DNA from: Mytilus edulis | Taxonomy: Eukaryota; Mollusca; Bivalvia; Mytilida; Mytilidae | Direction of reading: 5' to 3' | Assembly: GCF_963676685.1 (NCBI RefSeq) | Contig: NC_092349.1 | Coordinates: 54,449,232-54,513,231, forward strand | DNA: 64,000 nucleotides | Part shown: one piece after another, positions 1 to 12,400 of the stretch | Position numbering within the stretch: position 1 is the first letter of the stretch | How the letters are laid out: each line of letters opens with the position of its first letter | The notes under the pieces: model-generated | Seen by the model: the letters and a program-made list of their open reading frames with translations, nothing else | What the model was told of the DNA's origin: nothing | The model's database searches: none | Program-made: the position numbers and the translations under genes

Positions 1-112
1 AATAGCATTGTGTGATTTTAGGACACAGCTCATCAATCTGACACCAGATCAAACGTTTTACCTGTTTACAAAAGGGATTTATTCATACAAAAAAAACTGT
101 GGATTAGGATGC
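1..112 (+). CDS. TIMP-like gene A exon 4 (5' end cut by window)
   Basis: Codons run in the frame starting at base 2 and end in TGC at 110-112, followed by donor gtatgt. Compared with exon 4 of B-D, about 30 bases of the exon lie outside the window. Confidence 0.85.
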
Positions 113-1235
113 GTATGTATCGTAATATTAAGCTTCATGTTTTTACGTCCTGACGTGTGTTTTTGTCATTATTTGGAAACATCTATTATTGTATTTGAAT
201 TTCTTGTATTCATCTGTTGATGAATAGTACATATACAAATTAAATTCAACTTACAGGGAATTCACATCATAATTGACTGTAAAAAAAGTTAAAAAAAAAA
301 AAATCCAGAAAATAAAGTCTATACTGTCGAGTAATAATAATTGATTTGGGGAATGATACAATTGAATGTGTATTATGAATATTTTTTTCGAAAGTTGCCA
401 TTGCTTGGATATATATATGCACATGTCTCTTTTTTTTTGTTTACTTTAACAAATCATTTGTAGAAGAATTCAAAATGTTTTATTCAGTAAAGACGACATT
501 CGATCTTTGGTTTTAAAAATGGTTTTGTTAAACATTGATATTCAAAAACAAATTTTCTTGAACATATCAAAAATAAACGTACCTTTTATACATTTATATC
601 TACAAATCAAAGATCACTGTTATTTAACAATTTACAACATTATTGTGATTATTCATTAATAATCTAAAACACAAATGACGTATGAAATACGCAAAAACTA
701 AAAAGAATCTACAATTTAGTAGTTGTATTACGTAATTACGTACTTTATTAATATAATTATTAATACCATTAATTATTATAACATCTAAAAATTAAAATAA
801 AAATAAAACTCATTGCCACATTTTTCAGTTTATAGAAAAAGGACGTATGTATCAAGGGATTTTCAAAACAAAAAAAAATGATTTTTTTTATCAAAATATA
901 TATATATACTCTCAGACACAAGAAATGGAAAGCCTGGAACACACATAATTTTCACAGTTGCTGCTTTAAACTTTCAGATTATAATTCAACGACAGAACTT
1001 ACGATTTTACTCAACTTACAATTATATTGTATCTTAAATGAATAACGCTGGAGAGCAAAATAACAGTACGACTGTACACTAAAATCGCTTTCTTTCTTTA
1101 CAGAAAAGTAGTCCAACATCAGTAGGTTGCAAATATCAGTCAGAAAATGATCCGGTGAACACCTGCCTTGCCAAGAAGGCACTGTGCCAAAAAGAAGGAA
1201 CGCAGTGTAGCTGGGTTAATAATGGAACATGTTAA
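1..1235 (+). CDS. TIMP-like gene A, 3' end only (exons 4-5)
   Basis: This is the end of a secreted metalloproteinase inhibitor of the TIMP family; exons 1-3 lie before the window. Exon 4 (1-112) reads CDF, then TFYLF, then ends in NCGLGC. These match the Cys residues that close the N-terminal inhibitory domain of TIMPs. A gtatgt donor follows at 113. Exon 5 (1104-1235) encodes a 43-residue Cys-rich tail with Cys at exon positions 9, 21, 28, 35 and 43, a QCSW motif like the x-C-x-W of vertebrate TIMP C-domains, a terminal NGT glycosylation sequon, and TAA at 1233-1235. The intron is phase 0, as in the other copies. The visible part has no stop or frameshift. Family assignment is by comparison with genes B-D and with known TIMP motifs. 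Confidence 0.85.
1104..1235 (+). CDS. TIMP-like gene A exon 5 (terminal)
   Basis: The acceptor is a pyrimidine run and cag at 1101-1103. There are 44 codons including TAA. The Cys spacing 12-7-7-8 is that of the other copies. A possible polyadenylation signal AATAAA is at 1434-1439. Confidence 0.87.
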   Translation, partial: KSSPTSVGCKYQSENDPVNTCLAKKALCQKEGTQCSWVNNGTC

Positions 1236-3264
1236 CGTACTTTTGTCAACAACATACCGATCCCAATGCTGACTGAATGCACATGGAGAATTTTTAATTA
1301 AAATTCAGATCAACATGTTTGTTTATTAAAAGTGTTTGCCTTTTCAAACTGTAGTATTTTGCTAGTTTTGTATCATCACATATTTAAAAGAGATTGACAG
1401 ATACTGAAGTAACATTCAAACTCTTTAATCGAAAATAAACTTGTCTCAGTACAGTTTGATGAGAAATATTTACATATCTAAATTTGAACATTAAAATTTT
1501 GTAGTTCAATCTACAAATAATGTTTTGTATTCGGTAAAATCTTTCGGCTTATATAAAAACAAGAATATATCGAACCATTCATCGTCATTGAAAAAAAAAT
1601 GATATAAAAATACCAACAAACAAAAACAAACTCACACCGGACAGAAAAATAGATGCTAAAATTAATCGAAAAGTATATGCATATGGCCTTTTACATATGG
1701 TTGAATGGTTCGTTCTTTGTAATGTTTAACAAATCACGGAACGGAATATAATTTGTGTGTGCAGATCTGTCATGTATTTTGGTTCTTTCTACATTCAACA
1801 TAGAAAATTTTTGTCTTTGACAAATTAGAATCTTCAATGATTCAATTATGAGACTTTAATATGTTTGGTTATAATGATATAAAAAAACAAAGCAAGCAAA
1901 CAACAAACATTTACAAAGTTCTTCAGAATTAAAATCCGCAATAGAAAAACATTTATGTAAAAAAAAATCTATGCAATAAATGGATATAATCATCATTTAA
2001 AGATTGTCTGGTTGAAAAAAACCACTATAATATACAAAATGATGTCCTATGGACAATGATGGAAAACAATTATACCAAAATAAAACACGAACAGATTAAA
2101 AGCAACATACAATTCGTATCTTTTTAACCCTATATATGGTATATGATCGAGACATTTATATAATTATTTGTAAATTATCCAAAAAGAAATAAATCATTAT
2201 CTACAGCATAACCTTTTTCATAACTGAATATTTTTTTCGCATGTTGTTTTACTTATGACATCCTTGACTTTGTTTTCTTTGAATCCAAATCTTTTGAGGA
2301 CCACTGTAAACCAACTACGCGACTTACGCGAGTAGACAAAAAAAACGCGAAAATAAATCGTCGCAAATATGTAAATCTTTCCTAATGTAATATGAGAAAA
2401 TCGCAAAATTAAATCGCCATGAAGTGGACTAGAAAGGGCTAATCGCGAAATAAGGTATCCCCGAAAATAAGCTGGTTTACAGTATTCTTCAGACCTTTAA
2501 CAGAAAAGCAAGTCTCTATCATTTAAAAAAAATATACTTTTAACTTTGTCCGTGTTGAAAGCATTTGATGACTTTGAAAAAAATTCAATAAAATAAGAAC
2601 GGAAATAGGGACTGTATAAAAGAGACAACAATCTTACCAAAGAGCCGAGGGAAAAAAAACATGGATTTATTATAAAATGTGTAAAGGCCTTAGTAGAACT
2701 CTTTTTGATTTAAGCTATATATATATCTGTATATTATAAAATTATATTGTTTTTTCATTACCTTTGTTTCATCGTCAATTCTAGTATGGCTGATTTCACT
2801 TGGTTCTCCTGTTTAAATGACATTTTCAAGGATCATATTTTTTTTCACAGTAAGTTTCATCCTAGGAAGTACATTTTATTGGACAATTACATCAAAAAGA
2901 CATATAAACGTTTTCTTATTACATTTATAAGTAATTGGAACTAAAAAAATAATATAGGAACATAAGATGAATGATCTTCGTAAACATTGTCATTCATATT
3001 CATTTTTTAATTTGGAATTTGATACGACTGTTATACAAGTGAGAGATTAAATCCACCATTTCCTTTAGAAGAAAATGCCTGTTAGAAGTCAGGAATATTA
3101 CGGTTGTTATTCATTCGTTTGAAGTGATTGAGTTTTGATTTTACCGTTTGATTAGGGACTTTCTGTTTTGATTTTTTCGACATTCAATATATTTGAGATT
3201 TTTCTTTTTCATTGAAAAAGTTGTTTTAAAATATGTGGCAAGGTAACTTTTCTTTTTCTTTTAG
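1236..3264. other. Intergenic A to pseudo-exon; AT-rich, repeat fragments
   Basis: No gene was recognised. The first ~65 bases are 3' untranslated sequence conserved with genes B-D. About 2280-2480 resembles a dispersed repeat with recurring gcgaaaataa words. About 2596-2665 resembles the 3' end of the retroelement found at 51083 and 37421. The small ORFs on either strand look like chance. Confidence 0.5.
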
Positions 3265-3423
3265 AAAATGTACACAGAGTTACCAGAATGCAAATTCGAG
3301 TCTGATAGAAGTGACAACTAAAATTGCTTTATTAAGCATGGATTGTGAACAAGAAATGGAAGGAAATGTGTTTGCTTCAATCGTGATAGATGTAAGCTAA
3401 CTGCAAGTTGTTCATTCTCTTAG
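3265..3423 (+). pseudogene. Orphan degenerate TIMP-like exon 5
   Basis: After an acceptor-like pyrimidine run ending in ttag, the frame starting at 3265 reproduces the exon 5 pattern. It begins with Lys, has CKF at positions 9-11, then Cys at 21, 35 and 43, exactly the spacing of gene A exon 5. The Cys expected at position 28 is a TGA stop, and another stop (TAA) sits at position 19. The RW(V) part is replaced by CVCF. The frame ends at TAG 3421-3423. No exons 1-4 were found next to it, so it is either the relic of a lost copy or an extra 3' exon left by unequal exchange. The spacing match makes chance unlikely, but overall identity is low. Confidence 0.6.
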
Positions 3424-3796
3424 ACCTAAACATCTTTTTCTTAAATAGCTGAAAACTTTTAAGTGCTTTTAAATAACATCACAAATCTGTTAAAAATGTG
3501 ATATCAAAGTACTGTCTGTCTTTTGAATGTACGTTTGTTATGTTTGTGTATCGTGACAATCTGGAGTTTTTACAGATAACTGTCAATAGTTGATATATAT
3601 TGCGATAGTATTGTTATATTTACTTCCGTTACATTGTACATTGTTCTAGTTTAAACATATTTTATTTGCAAAAGTAGCAAAAGGGATTGGACACAAGTTA
3701 TAACAACATTAGAGACGTCCTCTCCCATTATAAATATAAACACAAAGTACATTAGATAATGACGAACAAAAAAACATAGTAGGAATGCATATAAAA

Positions 3797-5256
3797 AGTA
3801 AAATCACAAAAATACTGAACTTAGAGGAAGATCAATTGGGAAAGTCCATAATCACATGGCAAAATCAAATAACAAAACGCATCAAAAACGAATGGACAAG
3901 AACTGTCATATTCCTGACTTGGTACAGGCATTTTCAAATGTAGAAAATGGTGGATTAAACCTGGTTCTATAGCGCTAACCCTCTCACTTTTGTAATGACA
4001 GTCTCATCAATTTCCGATATTTTTACATTGATGCGTTAAATAAACAGACACAATAAATATAATAGTCAAAATATGGGTACACCAGTCATCATCGTTTAAC
4101 AATTTTAAAAGGAACAATTTAACAGAACACAAAAACATCTACTATCTACGAACACATTTATTGAGTGTCTGACGTCAGAAAATTTTATACGTCACATAAA
4201 TTTGTCGTTCAATGTGCGTACAAACAATTTTAAAATTTTCATGGGAATGTTAGCATACAGGGTTAAAAATCAAAAGTATGTAAGAATAAATTTAAGAAAT
4301 AGACCGAGATTTAAACTAGTCCAAAAGTTATATATAGAATTTATAAGAATCCAAAAATAGTTAATACCACTACGCGATTGAATGATTTTGACGTTTGTGG
4401 TTCAACGTATATTGTAATTCATAATAGAAATATATCATAATGACATATAATAGAACAATATCATACTGACGGGATCTTTTAAAGTACAGAGTCACGTTAT
4501 AAGAACAAAAGAAATACAAAAAGTCGCAAATACAAAACAAACCACAAAAAAATGAAAGCCAATACAAACACATTGACGAGATGTATAAGTACCGAGCCAC
4601 GTGAAACGGATATCACATGAAACCATTTAACAGTAAAAGTAATATTAATAATAGAACAAATACAAATGAAAGAACTATAAAACACGTTGTTAAGATGATA
4701 AACAACATCAGTACGAAGAATCTATACATCAAGACCATCGTGTATTATTTGAGAAGTTGATACGGAATATTTATTAACAACCGATGAACTTTTTTAGAAA
4801 AAGAACGAGACGTTCTTTGACATACCCCTGTTTCATCAACTTTCTACTCAGACACTGATGACGTATTACAAAGTCTGAGTAGGAGCTGCAAGCTCTTGAA
4901 TATCGAATAAGTTGGGAAATATATATCCCATATGCAGGTGAAGTTGGTATATTGCTACTAAGGTGGGGGAAATTTATGATTTCAAAATTAAAATCGTCTC
5001 GTTTGTCATAGATTCTGGTACTGAGATGACTGTGTAAGTCAAATTCGAGATATAAGTCTAAATATGAGGCGGAGGAAGCTGTGTCTGTTGTTTCTTTAAT
5101 CTCTAGTTCTGGGGGATATATTAATGGAACCCAATCAGAAAAGTTCGGATTGTTTATGGAAAGAACATCATCAATATATCTGAAAGTGAAATTAAATAAT
5201 CTGGCTTCTTTGATTCTCTTGTTTTTTACAAGTGTCTGGAGCTCTAACTTATGCAA
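3797..5256 (-). mobile_element. Penelope-like (probable) retroelement, 5'-truncated copy 1
   Basis: The minus strand encodes the C-terminal part of a reverse transcriptase (5256 down to 4774), including the YIDD catalytic motif, a PPELEI stretch and YDKRDDF. The element then runs through an untranslated 3' region to about 3797. It is nearly identical to the copy at 18819-20352. It is cut at the 5' side near 5235-5256, and the reading frame ends early because about 14 bases present in the other copy near 19800 are missing near 4780. Assignment to Penelope-like elements is from remembered family resemblance; other non-LTR types are possible. Confidence 0.75.
4774..5256 (-). pseudogene. Reverse transcriptase fragment (copy 1)
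   Basis: This is a partial reverse transcriptase of about 160 codons with YIDD, lacking the N-terminal domain and the upstream GTNCAPLLADL block that copy 2 retains. The C-terminal end is frameshifted after KKFIG. It is non-functional as it stands. Confidence 0.75.
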
Positions 5257-5279
5257 CTATTTTTAAAATGTTATCGTCA

Positions 5280-6034
5280 AAGAAGTAAAAATCCTTAATT
5301 AACGAATAATCAAGGCCGATTTAACACATCTGCGCAGCATTAATAGCTTTCGGTTTCGATTCATTATTTTTTCTTTATCTTCATGTTTCAATAAAAAAAA
5401 CCACTAAGAACTCATTTGGTCAGTTACAAGACATGGTTTTAATCTGTTAGAATATAGTTTGTAAAATGTTTGTAATAACCATGAACTGTAAAACTAACAA
5501 ACTATCTATAAATATGAATTCACTGCATAAATTCCCTGGTTATCCAGTGACTAATTCACAGGGATACTCGGCCAACTGCTGAAGGTCGAGTAATTTGTAA
5601 CAACCGCAAAGAAAAGTGCAATAAAGATATTATTTTAGAAAAAAAAAAAAAAAGAATATATTCCTGCTACATTACAACTATATAAGCTATGAACAGAGCA
5701 TGTATCTCAGCAGATCAGTATCATATTCAAAATGGAAATTAACATGGTAAAAATCAAATAGAAAATAGCAGTGAGCAACAATATATGAATTAATAAGGCT
5801 TCTGATAACTTTTCGAAAGCCTTTATAATCTTAGATCACGTTTATTGTTAAACTATGGCGATATGGTAATTCGACCACAACATGACGAATTACAAATCTT
5901 ATGTTGTACGATTTTAAATGTTATTTACATGATATATGCAATGTACTTATTGTATTTCCGCATTTAATATTTATAAGTTATAAACAATTCTATTAATATT
6001 TATCTCCAGTGATCAAATCTTTTATAGTCATATT
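5280..6034. other. Intergenic, no gene seen
   Basis: This is AT-rich sequence with an A-run at 5639-5653. Nothing was recognised. It leads into the conserved upstream block of gene B. Confidence 0.4.
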
Positions 6035-6352
6035 ATAATATTATTTCTACATGTTCCATTACAAGATTAGGTTAGTTGTGGATTATTTTTGTAAAACGTA
6101 TGTATCATTTATTCACAGATGTGAGTGCTGTATAGCCGAACTTTAAACTGAATCCTGCAATACGATTCATTTTTTATAAGCCTTTATTACGAAATAGAAA
6201 ACATTTCTTAATCAGCTTTCGTTGTGTTCATTATCAATATATTATCCCCTGGTATTAATTGATAAAATAATTTCCAACAAAATATTGAACGACATGAGTC
6301 AGCTTCCTTTATATATGTTATATACAACAATTCAATAGAAAAATCCGTTATA
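6035..6352 (+). promoter_or_regulatory. Conserved upstream block of gene B with TATA-like stretch
   Basis: This block aligns with the regions just upstream of C, D and E. A TTTATATATG stretch at about 6308-6317, preceded by cagcttcc, is in the position of a core promoter about 40 bases before the start. The homology may reflect duplication alone; promoter function is inferred. Confidence 0.45.
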
Positions 6353-6473
6353 ACGGTTACAAAAGTACTACAACTGGTAATTTCCCTAGTATGGATGACA
6401 AGCAGTGTACAAACGAGTTGTTACTGTCCTGATACACAGCATCCTCAAGATCTATTTTGCTCATCAGATTATG
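6353..6473 (+). CDS. TIMP-like gene B exon 1 (signal peptide and CxC)
   Basis: It encodes a hydrophobic signal-like stretch (LQLVISLVW) and CYC-x4-HPQ-x3-C. The donor is gtaagt at 6474, phase 1. The initiator position is ACG. Confidence 0.75.
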
Positions 6474-9400
6474 GTAAGTTCTAAAATAAACGACCATGCG
6501 GGATATTTTTTGGTGTAAAATGTGTAACGATCAGAAATTTGTTTTATTTTAAATAAGGCTGAATCAGAGATAAGAAATGTTCATTAATGGATAACGAATG
6601 AAATGAGTTGTTTGAACTATAACACTTAAGTATAAACAAACTGTAATTTTCCCTAAAAATATCAACACAAGAACAGAAACATTTTATAAAATAACATGTT
6701 TGTTGAAAAAACTGGAATGACTAAAGCATGACAAAGTGATTATGTTTAAATGTCAAAGTTCGTAGTTTCAATATAAAGTCAAACTTTGGTGGCTGATTAC
6801 ACCTTACCTCTAAAGGTCAGCATGAGCACCGCTGTACGAGTTAGGCGTACAGGAATAATTAGGACAGAGGAGCATATAAATCGTGTCGTAATAGTGATTT
6901 ATATAAGCTTGTTGAAAAGTATAAAAGACTCCTATCCGGAAATACAATTCATCCTCCGGCCTCACCCCCTATTGATTTTACTTACCCGTTATGGATCCGT
7001 AGGGGGTCAGTAGCGACCCATATAACTTATAATATCAGATTATGACCTTACTTATTTCATATCATATGTATAGTTAGCCCAAGATCCAACGCCTCGAGTG
7101 CTGATATTGACCGAGGGCCGATACTTTATCAAATGTAAACAATACAATGTTATGGTCGTTTTTACCATGTTTATTATTCTTGACAAAGAGACAAACATAA
7201 TTTTAGATATTGATCATATTAGGTTATTCCCATGTAGAAGTTCGAAACGCGAAAGGTTTAGCGGACGAAATTTCCAATATGTAATTTATCTGATATGAAA
7301 TCGTTCTATCCTTATCCTCGACAGAAGAGAAAAACGTCATAATAATATACTTCTATATTGACGATAAAAAACAACAAAATTGAAGAGTGACACCGAATTG
7401 CTATACAATAACGCTACGGAAATGCCGGTGATAATGAATGAAAGGAGTTGCGAACTGTTTATTATCAGCCTGCTAAGCACAATTTCGGAAAATATGAAAT
7501 TCACGAAAATTTGGAATTCACAAACTCTTAATGTTGTTTTCATCCTGTAAAGATAAAAATATAAATCATAACATGTTTTACAAATGAATCGCATGGTTTA
7601 CACTATTGTATGCTCTTTCAGTAATGTATGGCAAAGCTATCAAGGAGAAACTTATACCAGGTCTAGCAGATGAAATGTTTAATGATTCATGGACTCGGGA
7701 ATATACGTTTAAAATCATTTTCAAAATGAAGGTACATAAAAGCATGTTAATTATTTTCAAAATTCAACTTCTAGAATCATGGATTTAATTTACTTACTAG
7801 TAGATGGTGAGTTGTTTAATTGGCACTCATACAACATTGTACAACATCTATTTTATTTTGTAATCTTCTAAGTTGGTAATACTGGCATACGATCCATAGT
7901 ATTGATGGTATTCGCTGCACGCTCGTACAAATAATTATTGAACAGTATATGAAGCACATAGATGCATTTAAAACACTCAAATAGACGTCTTATTATAAAC
8001 ACGTCTGAGAGATAAAGGTTATGAAATGAAAGATCACTAAAAAGATGTGGACAAAAATTAACAAAATCGATTGGCTTCAAACATTACTTTTTGAATTTTT
8101 ACACTAAACTAATAACAAACAAAAGTCTACTGTTAAGGAATATTTTAAGAAAGTTTTGATAATTTATGACTAAATTACATATATAACTATTATTAAGGGA
8201 TAAACATCACCCGAACAGTTAATTAATTACTCTTTTAAATCGTTCAAATTAAACTTACCAATTTTTTAACTTACGTTAAACATGCACGTGCTCCCTTGTA
8301 ACATTCATATATAGATGCATTCGCTGATTAAAAAAAAAACCCGCATATTTATATGTATATACATTTATAATACAGGGCGTGAGCCAAGGAATTGGACAAG
8401 ATGTAGTCATAACGACACCAGAGAGTGTTGAGCTCTGCGGGGTACGCTTTACGATCGGACAGTCTTATATTTTAGTGGGTAAATATACTGTATGGCACAA
8501 TATTAATAGCTATACACTTGTTCATATTGCCCTATAACATGTATAACGTGGCTCATGCAATATATAATACAACAAATAAAAAAGTGAAGCGATGTGAAGC
8601 AATACAAAGAATTCAAAAGAACTTTTACGGAATTATTACTCACGTCACCACAGATCTTATTATGCTCATCAGTTAGCTCGTATTATAAACGACCATAAAA
8701 ATGACATACGGCTCTAAATATGTATGTCGTCCCTTTGTTGTTTTTTAATGATATTGGTTATAATTAGGCTAATATGATACATTCGGAGTTGAATATCTAT
8801 GAAATTGTGCATTTTTGCAATTGAAACTCATACTTATATGGACAACAATATATATTCTTACCCATACTATGGGTATATATTACGTAACACTGTAGTTTTA
8901 ATTACAATATTAAGCAATATACGAATACAACGCTTGAAAAATAAATACTAATGATAAGGAGTAATAGTACGGTGACCAAACCCAATATTTTTAAAATTTA
9001 ATCGTCAAACATACTATATGGCTATATTATATATCATTGGATTCGGAAAAATGAGTACTTTTGGAATATCGATGTCGTCAAAAAGAAATGTGGTAACAAT
9101 TTTGCATAAATTAAGGTCAAAGATCAACATACTGTTTTCTTTTTTTCTTTTTACATTTTCAAAATTGAAAGATATCAGCAGTATTTTGTATTAAATTTCA
9201 AATCAATTGACAATGAATTATCTCTAAAATGTAAAAAAAAAAAAAAGGATCTTATTACTTTTAATAATCGATTATTTCTGAAAATTGGCGTTTTTCAAAC
9301 ACTTGTTCTATGAGCCTATTATATTATACAAGATCAATAAAAAAATCCGTTGTAGTTACCTTGCCGGGTGACATTCAACCTCAGCAATAATGATAAATGT

Positions 9401-12400
9401 TGTATTCGATTTAAACTTCTATCCCGAACGTTTATTTTGCAAAAGCTCATGCATGTAATTCATTGCAACCAAAAACCACTTATTACCTCTCAAAAACAGT
9501 TACAATTAAAAAATCCAATCAAAATGATCCATAAAGCAGATTGTTTTCAGGAATATCTTCCGATTCGTCTGTCAAGGAATTTCTACATAATTCTGACCCT
9601 TTACAGGAGCAAAGCTCCGTACATGTAAGGTTTTAATTGTTGTGAACAAACACTTTTCACGTGGAGATTTTCCCTCACATGAACACACAAGATCCTGCAA
9701 GAATTCTGCTGAAATATGCCCTTCAAAATAAACGGTGTGTAAATAATTAATTAATTTTCGCCAACCTTATTCTAAAGATGACGGAACAGGGGGTTTTAGC
9801 AATGTGTGATGCGGTCAAAATTGCCGATTCAAAGAGAGGTAACCAGACTAAATATACAACTTTACTGGTTGCTAGCTTGACGCGAATTTTATTCATATCA
9901 TGATGAAATGATTTAAAGATATTCTTCAGATCATGAATCTTCGAAACTAAATTCTTGCACAAACAAGGGCTTTATCTTTGTCAGTACTCCCAAAGCTCTG
10001 TAACTACAATAGTCGTGCGTGTCCTTCAAAGTCCTGTATACAATTTTCTCACTACCCCAAACAGAGACGAAATTGTGTCGCATCCGGTAAGAGTGTGTAC
10101 AGTAGGAGTCAGTTTATAAATTTTTGGGGAAAAGCAAGCACATAGTTGGTGAAGGGGTAAAATTCTTCAACTATTCTTTACACGGCTAATGTTCCCCATC
10201 TGCACCTACAACTTGCATACATGTCTCATCTGTGTGTAGAAGTGAACACACAGAACAATCACATCCGTATCAGAGGTCCGTATGATTATTCTGTCGCTCT
10301 TTCCTGGTTCTTTTCTGTTAACTTCATGTCACTGTATAAGGCATTAGTTATTATACGAGTATTGGCCCTTGTTGAGTGCTTACCAAGTTACGACAGTTAT
10401 TAACACTATTGTCTGAAATAACTTCGACAATTCCAGATTTACAACCGTTCCGGCTAAGTAAAGCTCAATATTAGGTGGCATTTTAGGGGATTTGTCATAG
10501 TTTTGAAGAAGAAAAACTACCAAAGAAATTAGGGAGAGGAATTCTTTTCCCTTCAATAATATGATACACTTTGGTGGAAGCTGAAATCTTTGTGCGGCTT
10601 TACTTTGGAGCAGACATGTACAACCTTATTGATTTTCATGTCGTAGCGGTAAAAGAATGTCTGCTACTGTGAACGCTAGAGAAAATTAGTGTGCCATATT
10701 TTTATAATAGTCAGCTGCAAGGTCACCAATTGTTTTACTTTTCTGTTATCATCAATACACTTAAGCAATGCCATACCACCTTTCAGACTGGTGTAAGTTG
10801 TGAGTGATGGGACAAAGGAAGGTAGAGAGAGTACACAAGAGACATAAGAATAGAATTGGATCACCAAATCAGGAATTTCATCAAACGACCCATACTCTTT
10901 AACATTCCATCATTAAGTCTTTCAACAGAACTTAAGAAGAAACGTTTACTCTGTACAGTAAAGGAAGTGATTCAGTACTTCTTCTCTGGAGACGATACAC
11001 TTTTCAAAATTAAAACGCATGTGTTGCTTTTTTTAACTACTTGGACCTAATCGTAAGGGACTTTATAATTCAATCATTTTTCAGACAAGTACATGTCCAA
11101 ATTCAGACTTGGTTCTTACTTTTTAAAATATATCAAAAAGAAAAAAAAACCATATCAAATAAACATACGAAAATAAGAAATCTTTTAAAAATACATAAAA
11201 TGATACGATAACCAACACGAAATAGGACTATGAAGTAACAAAAAAGATCGAATCGAACAAATTTTGGCAACGAAAAATCGTTGTTATACGAAATATCATT
11301 TACAGATTAAAATAATAGTATCGGTCCGGTTCAATATTTTTGTACAAGTCAAATTTCTAGAAAAAAACTTGTAACCTGTATCTTCTATTGTAGTGTACAT
11401 TTTGTTTCAATGCACAAGTTGAAATAATGCTTCTGAGATAAATTTTGAAATTGTTGTTTAATAAAGGTTTGACATATCATATAAATGTTGATTATTTTAC
11501 ATTTTGCGTAAAAATAAATGAAGAAAATGAATTGAAACGTACTCTATTAAATGCAAAATATTCGGTGTGTTCAATTTTTACAAAAAATCTTCAATAACAG
11601 ATTTATTTTGCTTGACTTTGTTTGAAATTGTTAAAATAAGGTTTTACAACAATGTATATAATAACAAAAAGCATATCACGAATGTTCTTTTAGAATGTAG
11701 GCCAAAATTTTTTTGAAAGTAATTTTTTCTTTAAAGTAAGGGAACGAACTTCAAAGCCCATTTTACAAAAATTGCACCATACGAATTTTTGACGACAAGT
11801 CAAAATGTGAAGCGTAACCTTTGAACTACCAATACAGTACTGTGATTTATAGCCGTATAGTCCGAATGACGATTAAACTCCTTAAATAAGCGACTTTTCC
11901 TTACTTGGTCACCGTACTATAAGTCCCATCAATAGATCGAACTCTACAACAAGAATTAACATAGAATTACTTAAATGGTAAGTCAGTTTGTTGTTTTAAA
12001 TCAAATTGCATTCTGTATATTAAGAAATAATTTTATTTTTCTTTAAGGAGCTAAAAACTCCAATGGAACAAAATGGATATACTTATGTGATTTTGATACT
12101 ATAAGCCATCTCAGCTATCTGTCATCATATCAAACGTTTTACCTGTTTACGAGAGGTTCTTATTCGTACAGATATAACTGTAGAAGAGGATGTGTAAGTA
12201 TCATACTATTAAGCTTAGTAGTTCATGTTTGTACTTATACGTCTTTTGTCATTTGTTTGTAAAATCTTTTATGGAACTGAGTTAAGCTGTAATTATTGTT
12301 TGTATCTTTTTATTCGCTCCATCATATCAAATGAAAATTGCATACACGAATGAAAATTCCTCATGCAGAAAAATCATCATCGTCTTTAATGACTTTAAAA

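Noticed and set aside
4370-4685. Minus-strand ORFs rich in aromatic residues (also at 19392-19704)
   Set aside because: They lie in the 3' untranslated tail of the two retroelement copies and owe their similarity to it.
6391-6397. ATG at 6391 and ATG at 6395 as starts for gene B
   Set aside because: The first is out of frame; the second is in frame but removes the signal peptide, so neither replaces the lost initiator convincingly.
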